The translations under genes and the position numbers were made by a program. A DNA stretch of 64,000 nucleotides from Salvator merianae (lineage: Eukaryota; Chordata; Lepidosauria; Squamata; Teiidae): contig QVOM02000103.1 of the NCBI GenBank assembly GCA_003586115.2, forward strand, positions 9,841,677 through 9,905,676, written 5' to 3'. The notes under the pieces were generated by a model, which was given only the letters and a program-made list of their open reading frames with translations, was not told the origin of the DNA and did no database searches. Positions 1 to 11,104 of this stretch are shown here, in pieces (positions within the stretch are counted from its first letter, which is position 1; each line of letters begins with the position of its first letter).

Positions 1-1073
1 TTCCTGTCAACATTAGGCATCTCCGTCATCACTCAGCAGTTTTATTTAATTGTTGCCAAACATGCTTTCATAATTGCTTCAAGGCAAATCATCTTTCAAT
101 GTGGCGCTTAAAGAATTGGTTGCTAGCTTTCCAAACTTACATTTTTATTACAGTAGGTGCTGATGACATTGAAACAACAGTGAGGTTATTAAAAATGAGG
201 GCTATTGTTTTGGGAGATGGTATATGTACTTCTAAATGCTGACCAGAACAATATTTAAAATTCTGTAGAGGATCAGTGAGAAAAACTGGCATTATAAAAA
301 TAATTTTTGATGCATGTACTACATGAAGATAGGTTCTGATTATATTTTTAAGAAAATAAACCTGAGACTATAAAGCCAAGAGAGATTCCAGTGGATAGAC
401 CTAAGCTTCATCTAAGGATATAAATATCCCAAAGAGAGGAAAAGAGCACTGTTGTTTCAGTGTCAAGAGGAGAACTGACTTTGGGAACAAATTCTAAATC
501 CCAGGAACACAGTATTAACCTCATACAGTTCTTTATCTATTGGATCTCCATACTCTAGTCTCTTGCTTTCTCCTGTCCTCCTCCAAAAGTCAACCGGGTT
601 CATTCTTTCCCGATTTCAGAGGTGATTTTTGTATCAGACTTAACATGCAATATTTAGAGCCAAAATGCACTATCAAAAGGATGTAGTTAGCTATTTATTT
701 AAGCTGGTTCTGAACCAGAGAATCCTCCTGATACAAAGCTGGAGCTAGTAAAGGCTTGAAAAACTATTGACAATAAGCAATTCTTCATGGAACAAAACTA
801 TTACAATAGGGAGCCTTTGATCTTGCCTGTCTCCTGTTGCCAATTGAACTTTGTCACCATGCACTGTCATCCACAAGGGAGCACTTCTGAATTAAGCAGT
901 CTACAGCAATTTAGTCTGCTCCAGCTTTGAAGTGCCAACATCAGTCAGGCCAGTAGTAACTTTTTTCATTAATTCCCTCCCCCGCTTCTTTCAGGAGTTT
1001 TTTTGCAGTCTGGGCAATTCAGATAACTAAAAGACAAGAAACACCAAGGCAGGAAAACATAAAAAGCAAAGCT
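1..1073. other. Unclassified non-coding DNA
   Basis: AT-rich sequence with short interrupted reading frames only. I recognise no repeat family, exon or RNA gene here. It ends at a G-rich run. Confidence 0.6.
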
Positions 1074-1092
1074 GGGGGTGGGGTGGGGTGGG
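1074..1092 (+). other. Potential G-quadruplex motif
   Basis: Four G-runs of 5, 4, 4 and 3 bases are separated by single T residues, which fits the usual G-quadruplex pattern with one-base loops. No promoter or gene is visible next to it, so any role is unknown. Confidence 0.55.
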
Positions 1093-1313
1093 AGGCTTTC
1101 TAACATACCAATGTAAGCAATCATTGGCCTCTAATGGTGCACTTCATTAATGTCCACTTCAAAGCAAAGGTTTACTGACTTTGAGGATTGACTAATTTAC
1201 ACATTGTGGGAAATTGCTGCCAGCCAGGCATGTAACCACTAAATGTTGCAGGAATAAATAGGAACGCCTCCTTCCCTCAGGAATCAGGAACTGCGAAGTG
1301 ACCCGTCATTGCG

Positions 1314-1388
1314 AAAGGAAGGAAGGAAGAAAGGAAGGAAGGAAGGAAGGAAGGAAGGAAGGAAGGAAGGAAGGAAGGAAGGAAGGAA

Positions 1389-1446
<58 letters not shown>

Positions 1447-1449
1447 AAC
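1314..1449 (+). repeat. Compound (GGAA)n / (GAAA)n microsatellite
   Basis: About 78 bases of GGAA tetranucleotide, with one GAAA interruption near its start, switch at about 1,392 to about 56 bases of GAAA. The array creates Lys/Arg/Glu-rich and Phe/Leu/Ser-rich reading frames on the two strands; these are simple-repeat artefacts, not genes. It should be length-polymorphic. Confidence 0.97.
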
Positions 1450-3118
1450 TCTCATTGATTTGGATGGGAGTGAGACCCCTCCTCTGGGCATACGTCCCCA
1501 GGGGGTCTACACAGAGAGGGTAACCAGGAGCTTCTCTGTTCCTGGCAAACTGCCTTTCTAGTGTCTGTTCATGCCTTTGACGTGGGGGTATCATTGCTTG
1601 GTGAAGGGGGAGACTCTGCCTGCCTACACAATAGTGTCAAAAGAGTTATAGGCGGAGAATGTAGGGGCCCACATTTATGCTTGTGAATACATTTATGTAT
1701 GCATGAATTTAACCTTTTATTTGCAAACTTTGATTACATTGCTAGTTTAACAATACCAAATATTTATTACATGTCCCAACACAAACATCTGCTCCACCTT
1801 TCATCCCAGTAATTATCTGTCCTCTTCCAAACCCGTTGACTTGTTCATGTTTAAGAAGGAAAATTAAACTTTTTAAAAAATTATTCTCTTAAGAATAGGT
1901 TGTACTTTTAAATCTTAATTGCTTGATTGTTTTTTTGCAGTTGATATTTTGTTGACATCCAATGTTTGCTTTGTTTCATCGACTGTTTTATTGTATGCTA
2001 TTAGCAAAGGAACAGAAAAGCAGGACTGAAAAAGCAACACATTTCTCCAGGATTTAATGAAAGGATGGAGGGAAAGTGGTCTTTTTTTGTTACTTTTTGC
2101 TGCTAAAAACAATTTCAGAAGCAAGGATTGCTTCCTGCAGTTAAAATCTGCATCTCCTACACAGTATGAGAAGGTGCTAGGGCCATCCAAGAACTTCAGT
2201 GGTCTATGGCTGAGGACTTTATAGGGAGACTGACTGGGAATAAGTTAAGCAAGTGACCACGGCATTGAAGAATTCAGTAACTATCTGCTCACTTTTATTT
2301 TGCAGGATGAAGCCCATTAATAGTTTTTGGAAACTAGGCAAGGGCTGATTCTACCCAAGAGAAGCCTGTATTTGGGAACTAATAAAATGTCCAGCAGGTA
2401 GATGGAGGAGATGACAGGATGTCTACGTTGCATGACCACTGAATGGCTGCTGCATAGTGTTCCTTGCCAATATTCTACTTCTGCCCCCCAAAATGAACAG
2501 CAGCTTTTCATTTAGGTAAGAGAAGTTAAATCCCCTGTTCCTGATCATGTGTGATGAAGGAATGAGAGTTGCAGTCGAAAACTTTTGGAAGTTCTGGGAA
2601 ACTGCTATATAATCAATGGAAATGTATATAGGCAAATGGTTACACAAAGTAATCATGGCTACAGTCTAGGTACATAACTATACTAGTTACCACAGAGGAA
2701 GAAACCAGATAAAGATTATTTCAGAAGCACAGTGTTTGGGAATTCTGAATAGGTTGCCTATTTCTCACTCTCTACCTCCAAAATCTGTAGAAGAATTTTC
2801 CCAAAAATCACAAAGCATGGACATCATGGGGGAGGAGGCAGGCATAAAAGAACTATTGCTCCTTTTAGAACTTCATAATTTAAATTAAGCCCATAAATAC
2901 ATGGACAGCAGTTAATTTCTTTCCTAGTTGGATAGAAGTGTTCCTCATAATCTAGTGCTCCTTAATAGTGTATAGTTTGAGCCAATTGAAGTTTCTGATT
3001 AATCTTCAAAGATGGTCATGTACGTAAAGCTAGATATTACTAAAATATGGATAACAGTGGTAAACCTTCAGAAGAGGTTGTAAATGATGAATTAGTCAAA
3101 GCTGGTGAAAGGTAGAAT
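1450..3118. other. Unclassified non-coding DNA
   Basis: Nothing recognisable. All reading frames are under 100 codons and frequently interrupted. It runs up to the left terminus of the MITE at 3,119. Confidence 0.5.
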
Positions 3119-3740
3119 GGTCCTGTTCACACTTTCCACCTTAGAATGGGATAATTAGAATGGAATAGACCCCAACGTGCAGACACTGTCCACACTACGG
3201 GTCCTAGAAACTTACCTGAAGCCGGCTACCGGTGTTCATGGGGCAAACCCCAGTAGCCATGCCTGATCCATGGAGACCAGCAACAGTGCACATGCGCTGT
3301 CACTCAGCTGGGCCTGCATGGGCCTCCCAGTCGCCATGGCAGTGGCTGGATCCTTGTCAGCTGCTGCTGCAATGACAATCGCATCCACGCCCAATTGGGC
3401 ATCAGAATGCTGCAATGGGCATTGTGCAGCCCCATCTGGCACCTCAGGTCTAATCGGGACATCGCAGGCCTGTTTGCGGCATCATGTGGGGCCCAATAGG
3501 GCCCAAGTGCCCCATTGTGCACAGGATGGCCACCGCAGTGCAGGTAAGTGCAAATGGAACCTTACTTGAAGCTCATATGAGCTTCAGGTAAGGTTCCAGA
3601 TTGCTTATTACTGAGCCAGCAGCAGTAGTGATCAGGAGCAGATGAAGCCCGTTCCCAGCTGCTCGGGCTTCCACCAAGTGTGGAAGCACTTGGCTAGCAA
3701 GCATGCTTGATGCTTGCTAGGCCAAACTGCAAACAGACCC
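3119..3740. mobile_element. Non-autonomous DNA transposon with internal hairpins
   Basis: The left end reads GGTCCTGTTCACACTTTCC and the reverse complement of the right end reads GGGTCTGTTTGCAGTTTGG, an imperfect terminal inverted repeat. The flanking triplets are AAT and TAT, a possible decayed 3-bp TSD. Inside lie a 42-bp near-perfect palindrome (3,556-3,597) and a hairpin near the right end (3,692-3,723). The interior is GC-richer than its surroundings. No transposase is encoded. The terminus resembles those of the elements at 6,202 and 49,697. Confidence 0.6.
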
Positions 3741-4590
3741 TATGTGGCTCTGGCCATGGGAGTCCAAAATAAATAGTAGATGTAACAGTACTCCCAAACT
3801 ATGGTCTTAACTCTTAATAGAAGTGCAACCTCAGCTACACGCACTGGATCCACATCTAACTTGAGACAGGAAAAGACAGAAGCTCTTAATCACTGGCTCA
3901 TCCCCACTTGCCTCCACACAGTGGCTAGAACTCACTTATACCTGCTGAGGAACCAGGTAAAATTTAAAGAACCATCTTTTGTCTCCAAAAGTCAGGTCAC
4001 AGAAGGAGGGTACACTTTCACTAACTATAAGCCCCAAGGACTATCTGCTGCCATATTAGGTGAGATTATCAGAGCTAGGGAAGGCTAATCCACATCTCTG
4101 TTACACAGTTGGAAACACATTCCCCACACCTCCAGGGCAGCATATATCAATTACTGCCTGCAACAAAAAGCCTGGAGACTTGTGTTGTGCCTTGGGGTGC
4201 AGGAAGGGCATCCTAAGGTCAGGGAGCAAGGAACAACTCTGAAATCACTGTGTTTCCCCTTCCACCCTGACCCCTTCAGTCATCTTGTCACACTTCATTG
4301 ATATGTAGTGAGGTGGCCAAAGGAGCCTGCACACAGAGGCAGATTCACAAGGAGGCTGCCATTCTTGACCTCCATGCATAGGTGCTGTGACCCATCAATG
4401 CATCCTGGTTGGCAGCAGAAGAGACAACCTGCCACATCAGCCAGGCTGCAATCCCACCCAGCCAGCCACCTGTGTAGAGGTCCATGTGCATAGGTTTCCA
4501 CAAAAACTGAAATCATAATTGTGAAGGTTTGAATTTGCACTATAGAGTCGTTAGAATGTAAATTAGACGGGTAGCAGCTCTTCTGTGACA
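3741..4590. other. Unclassified non-coding DNA
   Basis: No recognisable gene or repeat. A 95-codon reading frame at 3,801-4,088 has no recognisable domain. Confidence 0.45.
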
Positions 4591-5411
4591 GGCCAGGAAA
4601 GGAATCTTGGGGTTCTGATGGACAGCTCAATGAAGGTGTCAATCCAGTGTGCAATGGCAATGAAAAACCAAATTCAGTACTAGGGATAATTAGGAAAGGA
4701 ATAGAAAATAAGTTGGCAAATGTCACTGGATCTCTTTATAAACCTATAGTGAGGCCACATTTGGAATACTGTCTACATTTCTGGTCACTACATCTCAGAA
4801 AGGATATTGTGGAACTGAAAGAAGTTCAGAAAAGGACAACCAGAAGGATGATCAAGGGGCTGGAACACCTCCTTTAAGCAATCAGGCTGCAGTGTCCAGA
4901 CCTCTTCAACCTTGAAAGATGGTGTTTAAGAGATGACCTGACTGAAGTATATAAACCCATACATGGTGTTGAAAAGGTGGATAGAGAAAAATTCTTTTTT
5001 CTTTCTCACAACACTAGAACCAGGAGGAACTCTATGAAGCTGCTGGACGAGAGTTAGGACGGTTAGTATTTTTTCACCCAGAGGGTAATTAATCTATGCA
5101 ATTTCCTACCAGAAGAGGTAGTGATAGCAACCAGCCTGGATAACTTTAAGAATAGATTAGACAAATTCATGGAGAAAAGTGTATTAATGGCTACAATAAT
5201 GTATGCCTAGGTACTACCTTCAGGTTGGAGAGACAGGCAGGATGCCTCTAAAGGCCATTTGCCAGGGAGTCAAGAACAGGTGAAGGGTTTGCCTTCATCT
5301 TCTGCTTAAGAATGCCCAGAAGCAATCAGTGGGCCACTGTGTGTGACAGAACGCTGGACTAGATAGGCTGTTTCCTTATCCAGGAGGGGTCCTCTTATGT
5401 TCTTATGTTCT
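4591..5411 (+). mobile_element. 5'-truncated CR1 LINE: ORF2 C-terminus plus 3' UTR
   Basis: Conceptual translation from about 4,591 gives the C-terminal part of a CR1 ORF2 protein, with the diagnostic stretches LGVLMDSSMK, RPHLEY and LRKDIVELKEVQKRTTR. Downstream the frame is broken by stops and frameshifts (for example after 4,877), but CR1-like residues such as FFFL and NNFKN-type remnants continue to about 5,170. The 3' UTR has the CR1-typical phrase GCTGGACTAGATAGGCTG and ends in TCTTATGT repeats (5,391-5,410), the short tail repeat used by CR1 elements. There is no poly(A). The element lacks the endonuclease and most of the reverse transcriptase, as is usual for a 5'-truncated insertion, and is a dead copy. 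Confidence 0.93.
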
Positions 5412-6201
5412 CTTCCAGAAGAATAACTGTTATTCTGTCCCTTAGAGATCTGACTATCAGATCCCAACAGTATTTTTCTGAAGTGTTAAGGTGCAGTGAT
5501 GTAGACACAGGACTTTCCCCTGTCAGCTGTTGCCAAAAGTCCAAAGTCAGTCCAGAGACAGCTTTCCCTTTGGTTCACAGCAAAGGGAAGTGTGCCATTC
5601 ACAAGAAATGAAGCAGGAAGACTTAAGAATGTGTATTATGGGGAGCAGAGACTGGAGCACAAAAATGTGCCTTGTTCTTCCACAATAATATAGCAATATC
5701 TGGTGTTTATAAAGCACTTTCACACTTCCTCTTATTCTCCATCACCCCATTTATTCGAGCTCATTGACTACCAATCTTGGTTACTTCCTTTCTGACTTCA
5801 TCCTGTCTTCCACCATGCTGCTTCTTTCTGCCCATTTGTCTTTATTTAGCTTACCCTTGATTTCTGATGCCTGTGATTGTTGGACTTCTTCGTATTTCTT
5901 TTCTTTCTTTTTTTTTTAAAGCAGTCATATTCCTCTTTATAAGTTTTGAAATCTGAACCTCTAAAGAGAGGTAATTTACATCTGCGTTGTGGCCTAATCA
6001 CAGCTCTGTTTTGAATATTGTGAATATATCAGGCATACCCCTGGAAATGAAACACAGAAAGTGTTTTCTACAGCATCTAAAACAATGTGGGCATTAAATA
6101 GATCTTAAAAAAACAAATGAAATAATCTATTTATTATTCCAAAATGATTGTGAGTGTTCAGATGAGGATGGAGAGAGTCAGAGCAAATTGGAAGACATAA
6201 G
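5412..6201. other. Unclassified non-coding DNA
   Basis: Includes a pyrimidine-rich run near 5,898-5,919 (TTTC repeats into poly-T). No gene is seen. Confidence 0.5.
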
Positions 6202-6685
6202 GGGCCTGTTCGCACTTAGCGATTGGAACGTTCCAGGACACTCGCTGGAATGGACATTCACACCTGCAAACAGCCCTCGCTGACTGGAAACTCACTGAAG
6301 CCCATCTGAAGCTCACCTGAAGGTCACCAGCTGTGGTCAACAAAATTGTAATCTCCAAGCTGACTAGAGCAATCAGGTGATGATCAGGAGTGGTATGTTC
6401 GCACCACTTCCTGGTTTGGAATGGCAACAGGGTGGGAACTGTGTGGCCATGAAGGTGCCAACTGACAGCTTGAACCCAGGTTTGGATTTTGGGGTCCAGA
6501 CCCTTGCAGTCATTCCAGGCACAGCTATCACAGTAGTGCGCTCCCATTCACACTATTTCCCCAACTGGTCGGCTTGAAGAGTGTTCCAGCGCTGACAAGT
6601 GCAAATATTCCTCACCATACCCAATCCTGACCAGCCCAAACCATGATAGTTAGAACATGCTACTATCATAAGTGCGAACAGGCCC
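6202..6685. mobile_element. 484-bp MITE with perfect 17-bp terminal inverted repeats
   Basis: GGGCCTGTTCGCACTTA at 6,202-6,218 is matched perfectly in inverse orientation at 6,669-6,685. The flanks show no clear TSD, so excision, drift or mis-set ends are possible. The interior has no transposase coding sequence. It belongs with the elements at 3,119 and 49,697, which have near-identical termini. Superfamily assignment (PIF/Harbinger-like) is inferred from relatives with 3-bp TSDs. Confidence 0.85.
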
Positions 6686-8348
6686 ATTCTGACTGGACTG
6701 AATAATACTTCATTTAATATAACTTAATATACACACACAAGTTGTACACAAGCAGTTTTAGTCTGTGTGCCACTCACATTTGGATCTGTATAACATTGTG
6801 GATTTGAGAGTGTCTTAATTACATGGTAGCACACTCTGCCTTTAGCAGAATTGCCATAGTCATATAATTAATCAAATGAAATAATTACCCAGAGATTGGC
6901 TAAAGTTTAGAAGCAAGGCAAGAAATGGTTATGTTCTTTTAAAGAAAAATATAATTCCACTGTTTTACATTTGAGCAACTTCTTTAATTGCAGATAATTT
7001 TGAACAATTACTTCCTCTTCACAACATTTTAATAAAAACTCTGTCTTTGTGCCTAGCAGGGAAGCTGACTTGCCATGGGCAAGTATCTGGGGGAAAAAAG
7101 CCACTTAGCAAACCACAAATTTCAGAGCCCTAGCCACATCTGCATTTTATCAGCCTTTTCCGGATAGTATTACACCAAACAATTGTCTGCAGATCGGTAG
7201 ACAGCTGAGACTTTAAAGTGCTGAATTACTGAGAAAATGCTAGAGATAAAAAACAGCACATGTATCCGATCAATGTAATGAAACCAACCTGCTGCTAGCG
7301 CCATCCTGCCTTAGTTCTAAGTACCCTGTAGAGGAACGGAAGGCTCTCATTTAACTCTTAAGGGGAAAGCAAGGGAAAGAAGAGTAAAGGTCACCCAATA
7401 CCAGCCTTAATCACTGAACAAAAGTACTTTTTAGATACATGGTGGGGGACTGTTTGGGGTTCAAAATGAAACATCAACTGCAGGCCATAGGAGTGGTGTG
7501 TCTGATCCCATCAGCGCCAGCATTTCCTGTGGAAATTCCCATGACTTAACTTACTATCACAGGGAGATACAGAGGAAGAGATGATCACAAAAGGGGAAGT
7601 GTAGTGACACATCTATAGACACATCATATTATTGTGTAGAACTCTAGGGCTGTTCCATTCCTATGACTGTAGATAAATCTGGATCTACCACGCTGAGCCA
7701 GCCAATTGCATCTAATGGGGAGGAGCGAGTCTGACGTGGCTTAGGATTGCTAATGGCACACAAACAGTATCTCTCATACCTACAGAAGGGGTCAGCTTTC
7801 ACCTGCTTCTCATCCATTTCCCTTGCCAATTCCTCTTCCCAAATAATTTTCTCTATAGTTTATTTGACTAGGAGACAAATAGTTACCCAGTGGTAAGAGT
7901 GGCATCCTTCCCACTACAAATCTGTGTGAATGACCGCATCACCATGAATTGTTGGTGGATTGTTGATTTCTTCTTGTGAATAAGAAATCTTACTGACAAT
8001 CGGACTCTTTCATATATTATGCAGTAACAACTGTGATTTTGCCATTAACAGGGCATTCAAGATAAAGCTCCACATACAAACAGATGTCACATAAGTCTAC
8101 CTTTCCCATCCTCTATGGCCATCCATATTTGCTATTGTAAGAGTATATTTCTGCAAAATCATGCTGCTTATATTCACCTATTATACCTAATTAAACTATC
8201 CTAGGGTTCTAAAAAGCCACAAATCGAAGGAAAACATCTGGTAGATCAAAGTCTGTAATCACGAGATTCTCATTTTGAATTAATTGCCAATAGGAGAAAA
8301 AGTACAGCTCTATCAACTGCTTTAACGATATTAAATATGAAATTTGGA
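6686..8348. other. Unclassified non-coding DNA
   Basis: Short random reading frames only; no repeat family recognised. Confidence 0.5.
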
Positions 8349-8386
8349 AATTGCAAATTGCAAATTGCAAATTGCAAATTGCAAAA
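8349..8386 (+). repeat. Tandem 7-bp repeat (ATTGCAA)n
   Basis: About five perfect copies of the 7-mer ATTGCAA. Each junction recreates ATTGCAAAT, a C/EBP- or octamer-like half site, but in an anonymous region this may be chance. Confidence 0.9.
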
Positions 8387-8680
8387 AGAAATGCAAATTC
8401 TGTGGTTACAGGAGAAGATGACATTAAATTAAATTTCTTTTGAATGATGAATTATTAAATGAAATGGGAAATTAATAGTAATAATTTTAAAATAAAATGA
8501 ACTGTACAAATAAAATTTACTTTTAATAACTCTTCCTCATTTTCTTCATCAAAATTCAACTAATTCTTCACATTGAAGAAGGTGCTGTATTGTTCAGCAA
8601 TAATCTGTGGGAGTAAACCCCAAATCTGGATTCAAATCATCTATCTCTTCTAACTCAATATATCTGAGCATAATTCTCAT

Positions 8681-8867
8681 GTTACAAACAGTGGTGGCTT
8701 GCAGCTTTAAGGGCGGGTGATGGCAGGTGTTGGCTGGGTGACTGGTGGCCATGAAAACATGTGCCAACCCCTGGGTGGGTCTTGCATTGACATGCTGAGG
8801 GAAAACCCATGCCTCCACAGCCAGCCATCACCCGCTCTTAAAGCTACGAGCCACCACTGGTTACAAC
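8681..8867. mobile_element. 171-bp hAT-like MITE with 8-bp target-site duplication
   Basis: The element spans 8,689-8,859. Its ends are about 35-bp inverted repeats starting CAGTGGTGGCTTGCAGC and its imperfect mate. It is flanked by GTTACAAA (8,681-8,688) and GTTACAAC (8,860-8,867), an 8-bp TSD with one mismatch. An 8-bp TSD with a CAG-starting terminus is the hAT signature. There is no coding capacity. This separates it from the 3-bp-TSD elements that dominate the window. Confidence 0.85.
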
Positions 8868-9959
8868 ATTAATCTAGTTTTAGGTTTTTTTACATTTCAA
8901 AGGATCATAAGAAAGTCTATTCAATTTTTTTTTGAAGATTCCACAAAGCAAAAATGTTCAGTTTTTCTTAACCAGATAATATAACATGGTTTTGTTCAGC
9001 ACAGTTAAGTTTTTACACAGCTGGTAAAATGCAACTTTACTCAGATATCAAAGATTTGCATTGCAGATTGGTAAAATATAACCTACCTTGGTTAATGTGA
9101 TCTTGGAAACCTGTAAAAATTCAGTTTGGCCTCTGCAGAACCATGGATTTACATAAGTAGACCAGTTGCCCTTGGTTATCACATGCAACAATTACTTGCA
9201 TAATGTGCATAATGCCCTAGACATGGAGATTTGTGGCAATGGTTATTCTTATCATCAACTTTCAGAGTCAATAATGTGATCCCTTTTCCATATTGAGCAA
9301 ACTGGAAGATGGTAAATATCCTTACTCAGGATGGACTGGTAAATTAGGAATGATGGAACAAAGATTGTGTGCATGATAAGAGCATGCTGCGTGCTTCTGT
9401 CTCTGTCTCAGGTTTTTTTTTTTTTTTTTAGTGGAACACACCAACACCTGATTTGGGGGGAAGCAGAGCATGCAGTATATTTTCAATCATATACAGTTTT
9501 AGCGGGAGAGGGAAAGAAGAAACTCAAGATGCAAAATATTTGCAAACAATCATGCAACTAGGCATTTTTAGATCTGAACTTAATCCTGCAGGAGGGAGTC
9601 TTTAGACCAATGCTCCTTAGATAACATTCTATAAAATTCAGGTACATCACAATAAAACTTGTAATGTGCTTCAACTAGTCATGAAAACAAAACAAACTCG
9701 ACACTGACTTGGGTGGGAATCCAGTGAATGAACTGCTCCAAGATTTATTCTGCTTTATTTGATTTTGTTCACTGCCCTGGAACTTTAATGAAAGATGTTT
9801 TTTTAAAAAAATAAAAAATAAACAAATAAGATAAATGCTGGGATTTTCACATTTACTTTTCCCCCAATCTAACCTAAGAAACATCCATATGGAGATATGC
9901 TGAATACTTCTTTCTGAGATGTGGTGGGTTTTCCTTTATTGCACTGAATACCATGATAT
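8868..9959. other. Unclassified non-coding DNA with a poly-T run
   Basis: A T run of about 18 bases lies at 9,413-9,430. No retrotransposon body is visible next to it. Otherwise nothing recognisable. Confidence 0.5.
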
Positions 9960-10230
9960 ACGCTAATGATACATCCTGAGTCATGTTTACATGGACACCT
10001 GGTGGAATCTGCATTGGACAAAGCAATGGACCAGGATAAGGCACCAAAGAGGTCCACAGGTGGACCAGCCCCTGTATTCTGGACAGCACATCCCAGTAGG
10101 CCCAAATATGCTGGGGCACCATTTTTGGCAGCTTCCCAGAATACATCACCAGAAATGGTGCTGGAAGTGTGCCATTAAAAAGGGCCCTTCCAGAAACTGT
10201 GGCAGCCAGCAACTTTTGTTCCCAGTCTTT
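9960..10230 (-). repeat. Copy 1 of an unnamed interspersed repeat (minus strand)
   Basis: The reverse complement aligns by eye with the repeat at 19,820-20,170, including the segment CTGGGAA-(GC)TGCCAA-TGG-GC-CC. Similarity is clearly weaker than between the 19.8-kb and 28.3-kb copies. Ends are not defined and no inverted repeats were found. Confidence 0.4.
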
Positions 10231-11104
10231 GGAGTCTGAGGGCTCTTCAGAGGCAGTAGCTGAGCCTGGATGGTCTCATCCTGCTTCAGCAACAACCAGT
10301 CACCGTGTGCCACAACAGTGTAGAAAGGGCTCCAAAGGCCAAATCACATTATTGAAAGTTTCCAGGATTGTTTTAAAACAGTGACATTGTATTCTGCAAA
10401 CTGTAAAAGCAAAAAAAGCCCATAAAAAGCTGATGTGCAAGAGAAGCCACATTGCAGCAGCTATGGAAAAGCAAAACTATGTGATACACAAATCTGTGTT
10501 ACAGATTACTCAGTATAGTTGTGGCAGGGTAAATATAAACAGAGTCACTACTTGATGGCCAGAAAGAGGGCCATTTTTGCAGCAGGATATTCCAATCTTC
10601 CTGCTGATTCAGAAAGCGCACTGTGTCCATGGTTGACACCTCCTAGTCTCAGAATCTTTGGAGTTCCTGGCTAGTATGGTTTAGGATCAGGCAGTAAATG
10701 GGCTCATAAATTGGTCATTTTCTGTCTGGCTCTAAAATTGTGCTGGCCAGAAACTGATCTGGGACAGTCACTCCCATACCTACAGCAGAGACACAAGAAG
10801 GGCAAAATCCACCTATGAAGTCAATCTTCAGGGTTTACTGTTAGTCCCCAACAAGGGTGGATTTCTCACCTATGATCTGAGGTCTGATGGGGGTAGTGAT
10901 GATGATGTGTGGTTGCTGCATTGCAAGGCACACATTTTTAGTCCTCTAGATGCAGACCCCTTCTCAGAGACTATTTTGTGGAAGTTTCATTAAGCAGGGA
11001 TTACGAAACACCATTCTAAATTAACTGTCAGTATTCCAGTATAACCTTATTTAGTTGTACCTACATAAACAGAAAATCTTCTTTCTCTCTAGGAACTATC
11101 CCTG
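10231..11104. other. Unclassified non-coding DNA
   Basis: No gene or known repeat recognised. It ends at the terminus of the first foldback element. Confidence 0.5.

Noticed and set aside
1277..1594. Reading frames of 61-105 codons on both strands over the microsatellite
   Set aside because: They are translations of GGAA/GAAA repeats and have no non-repeat domain.
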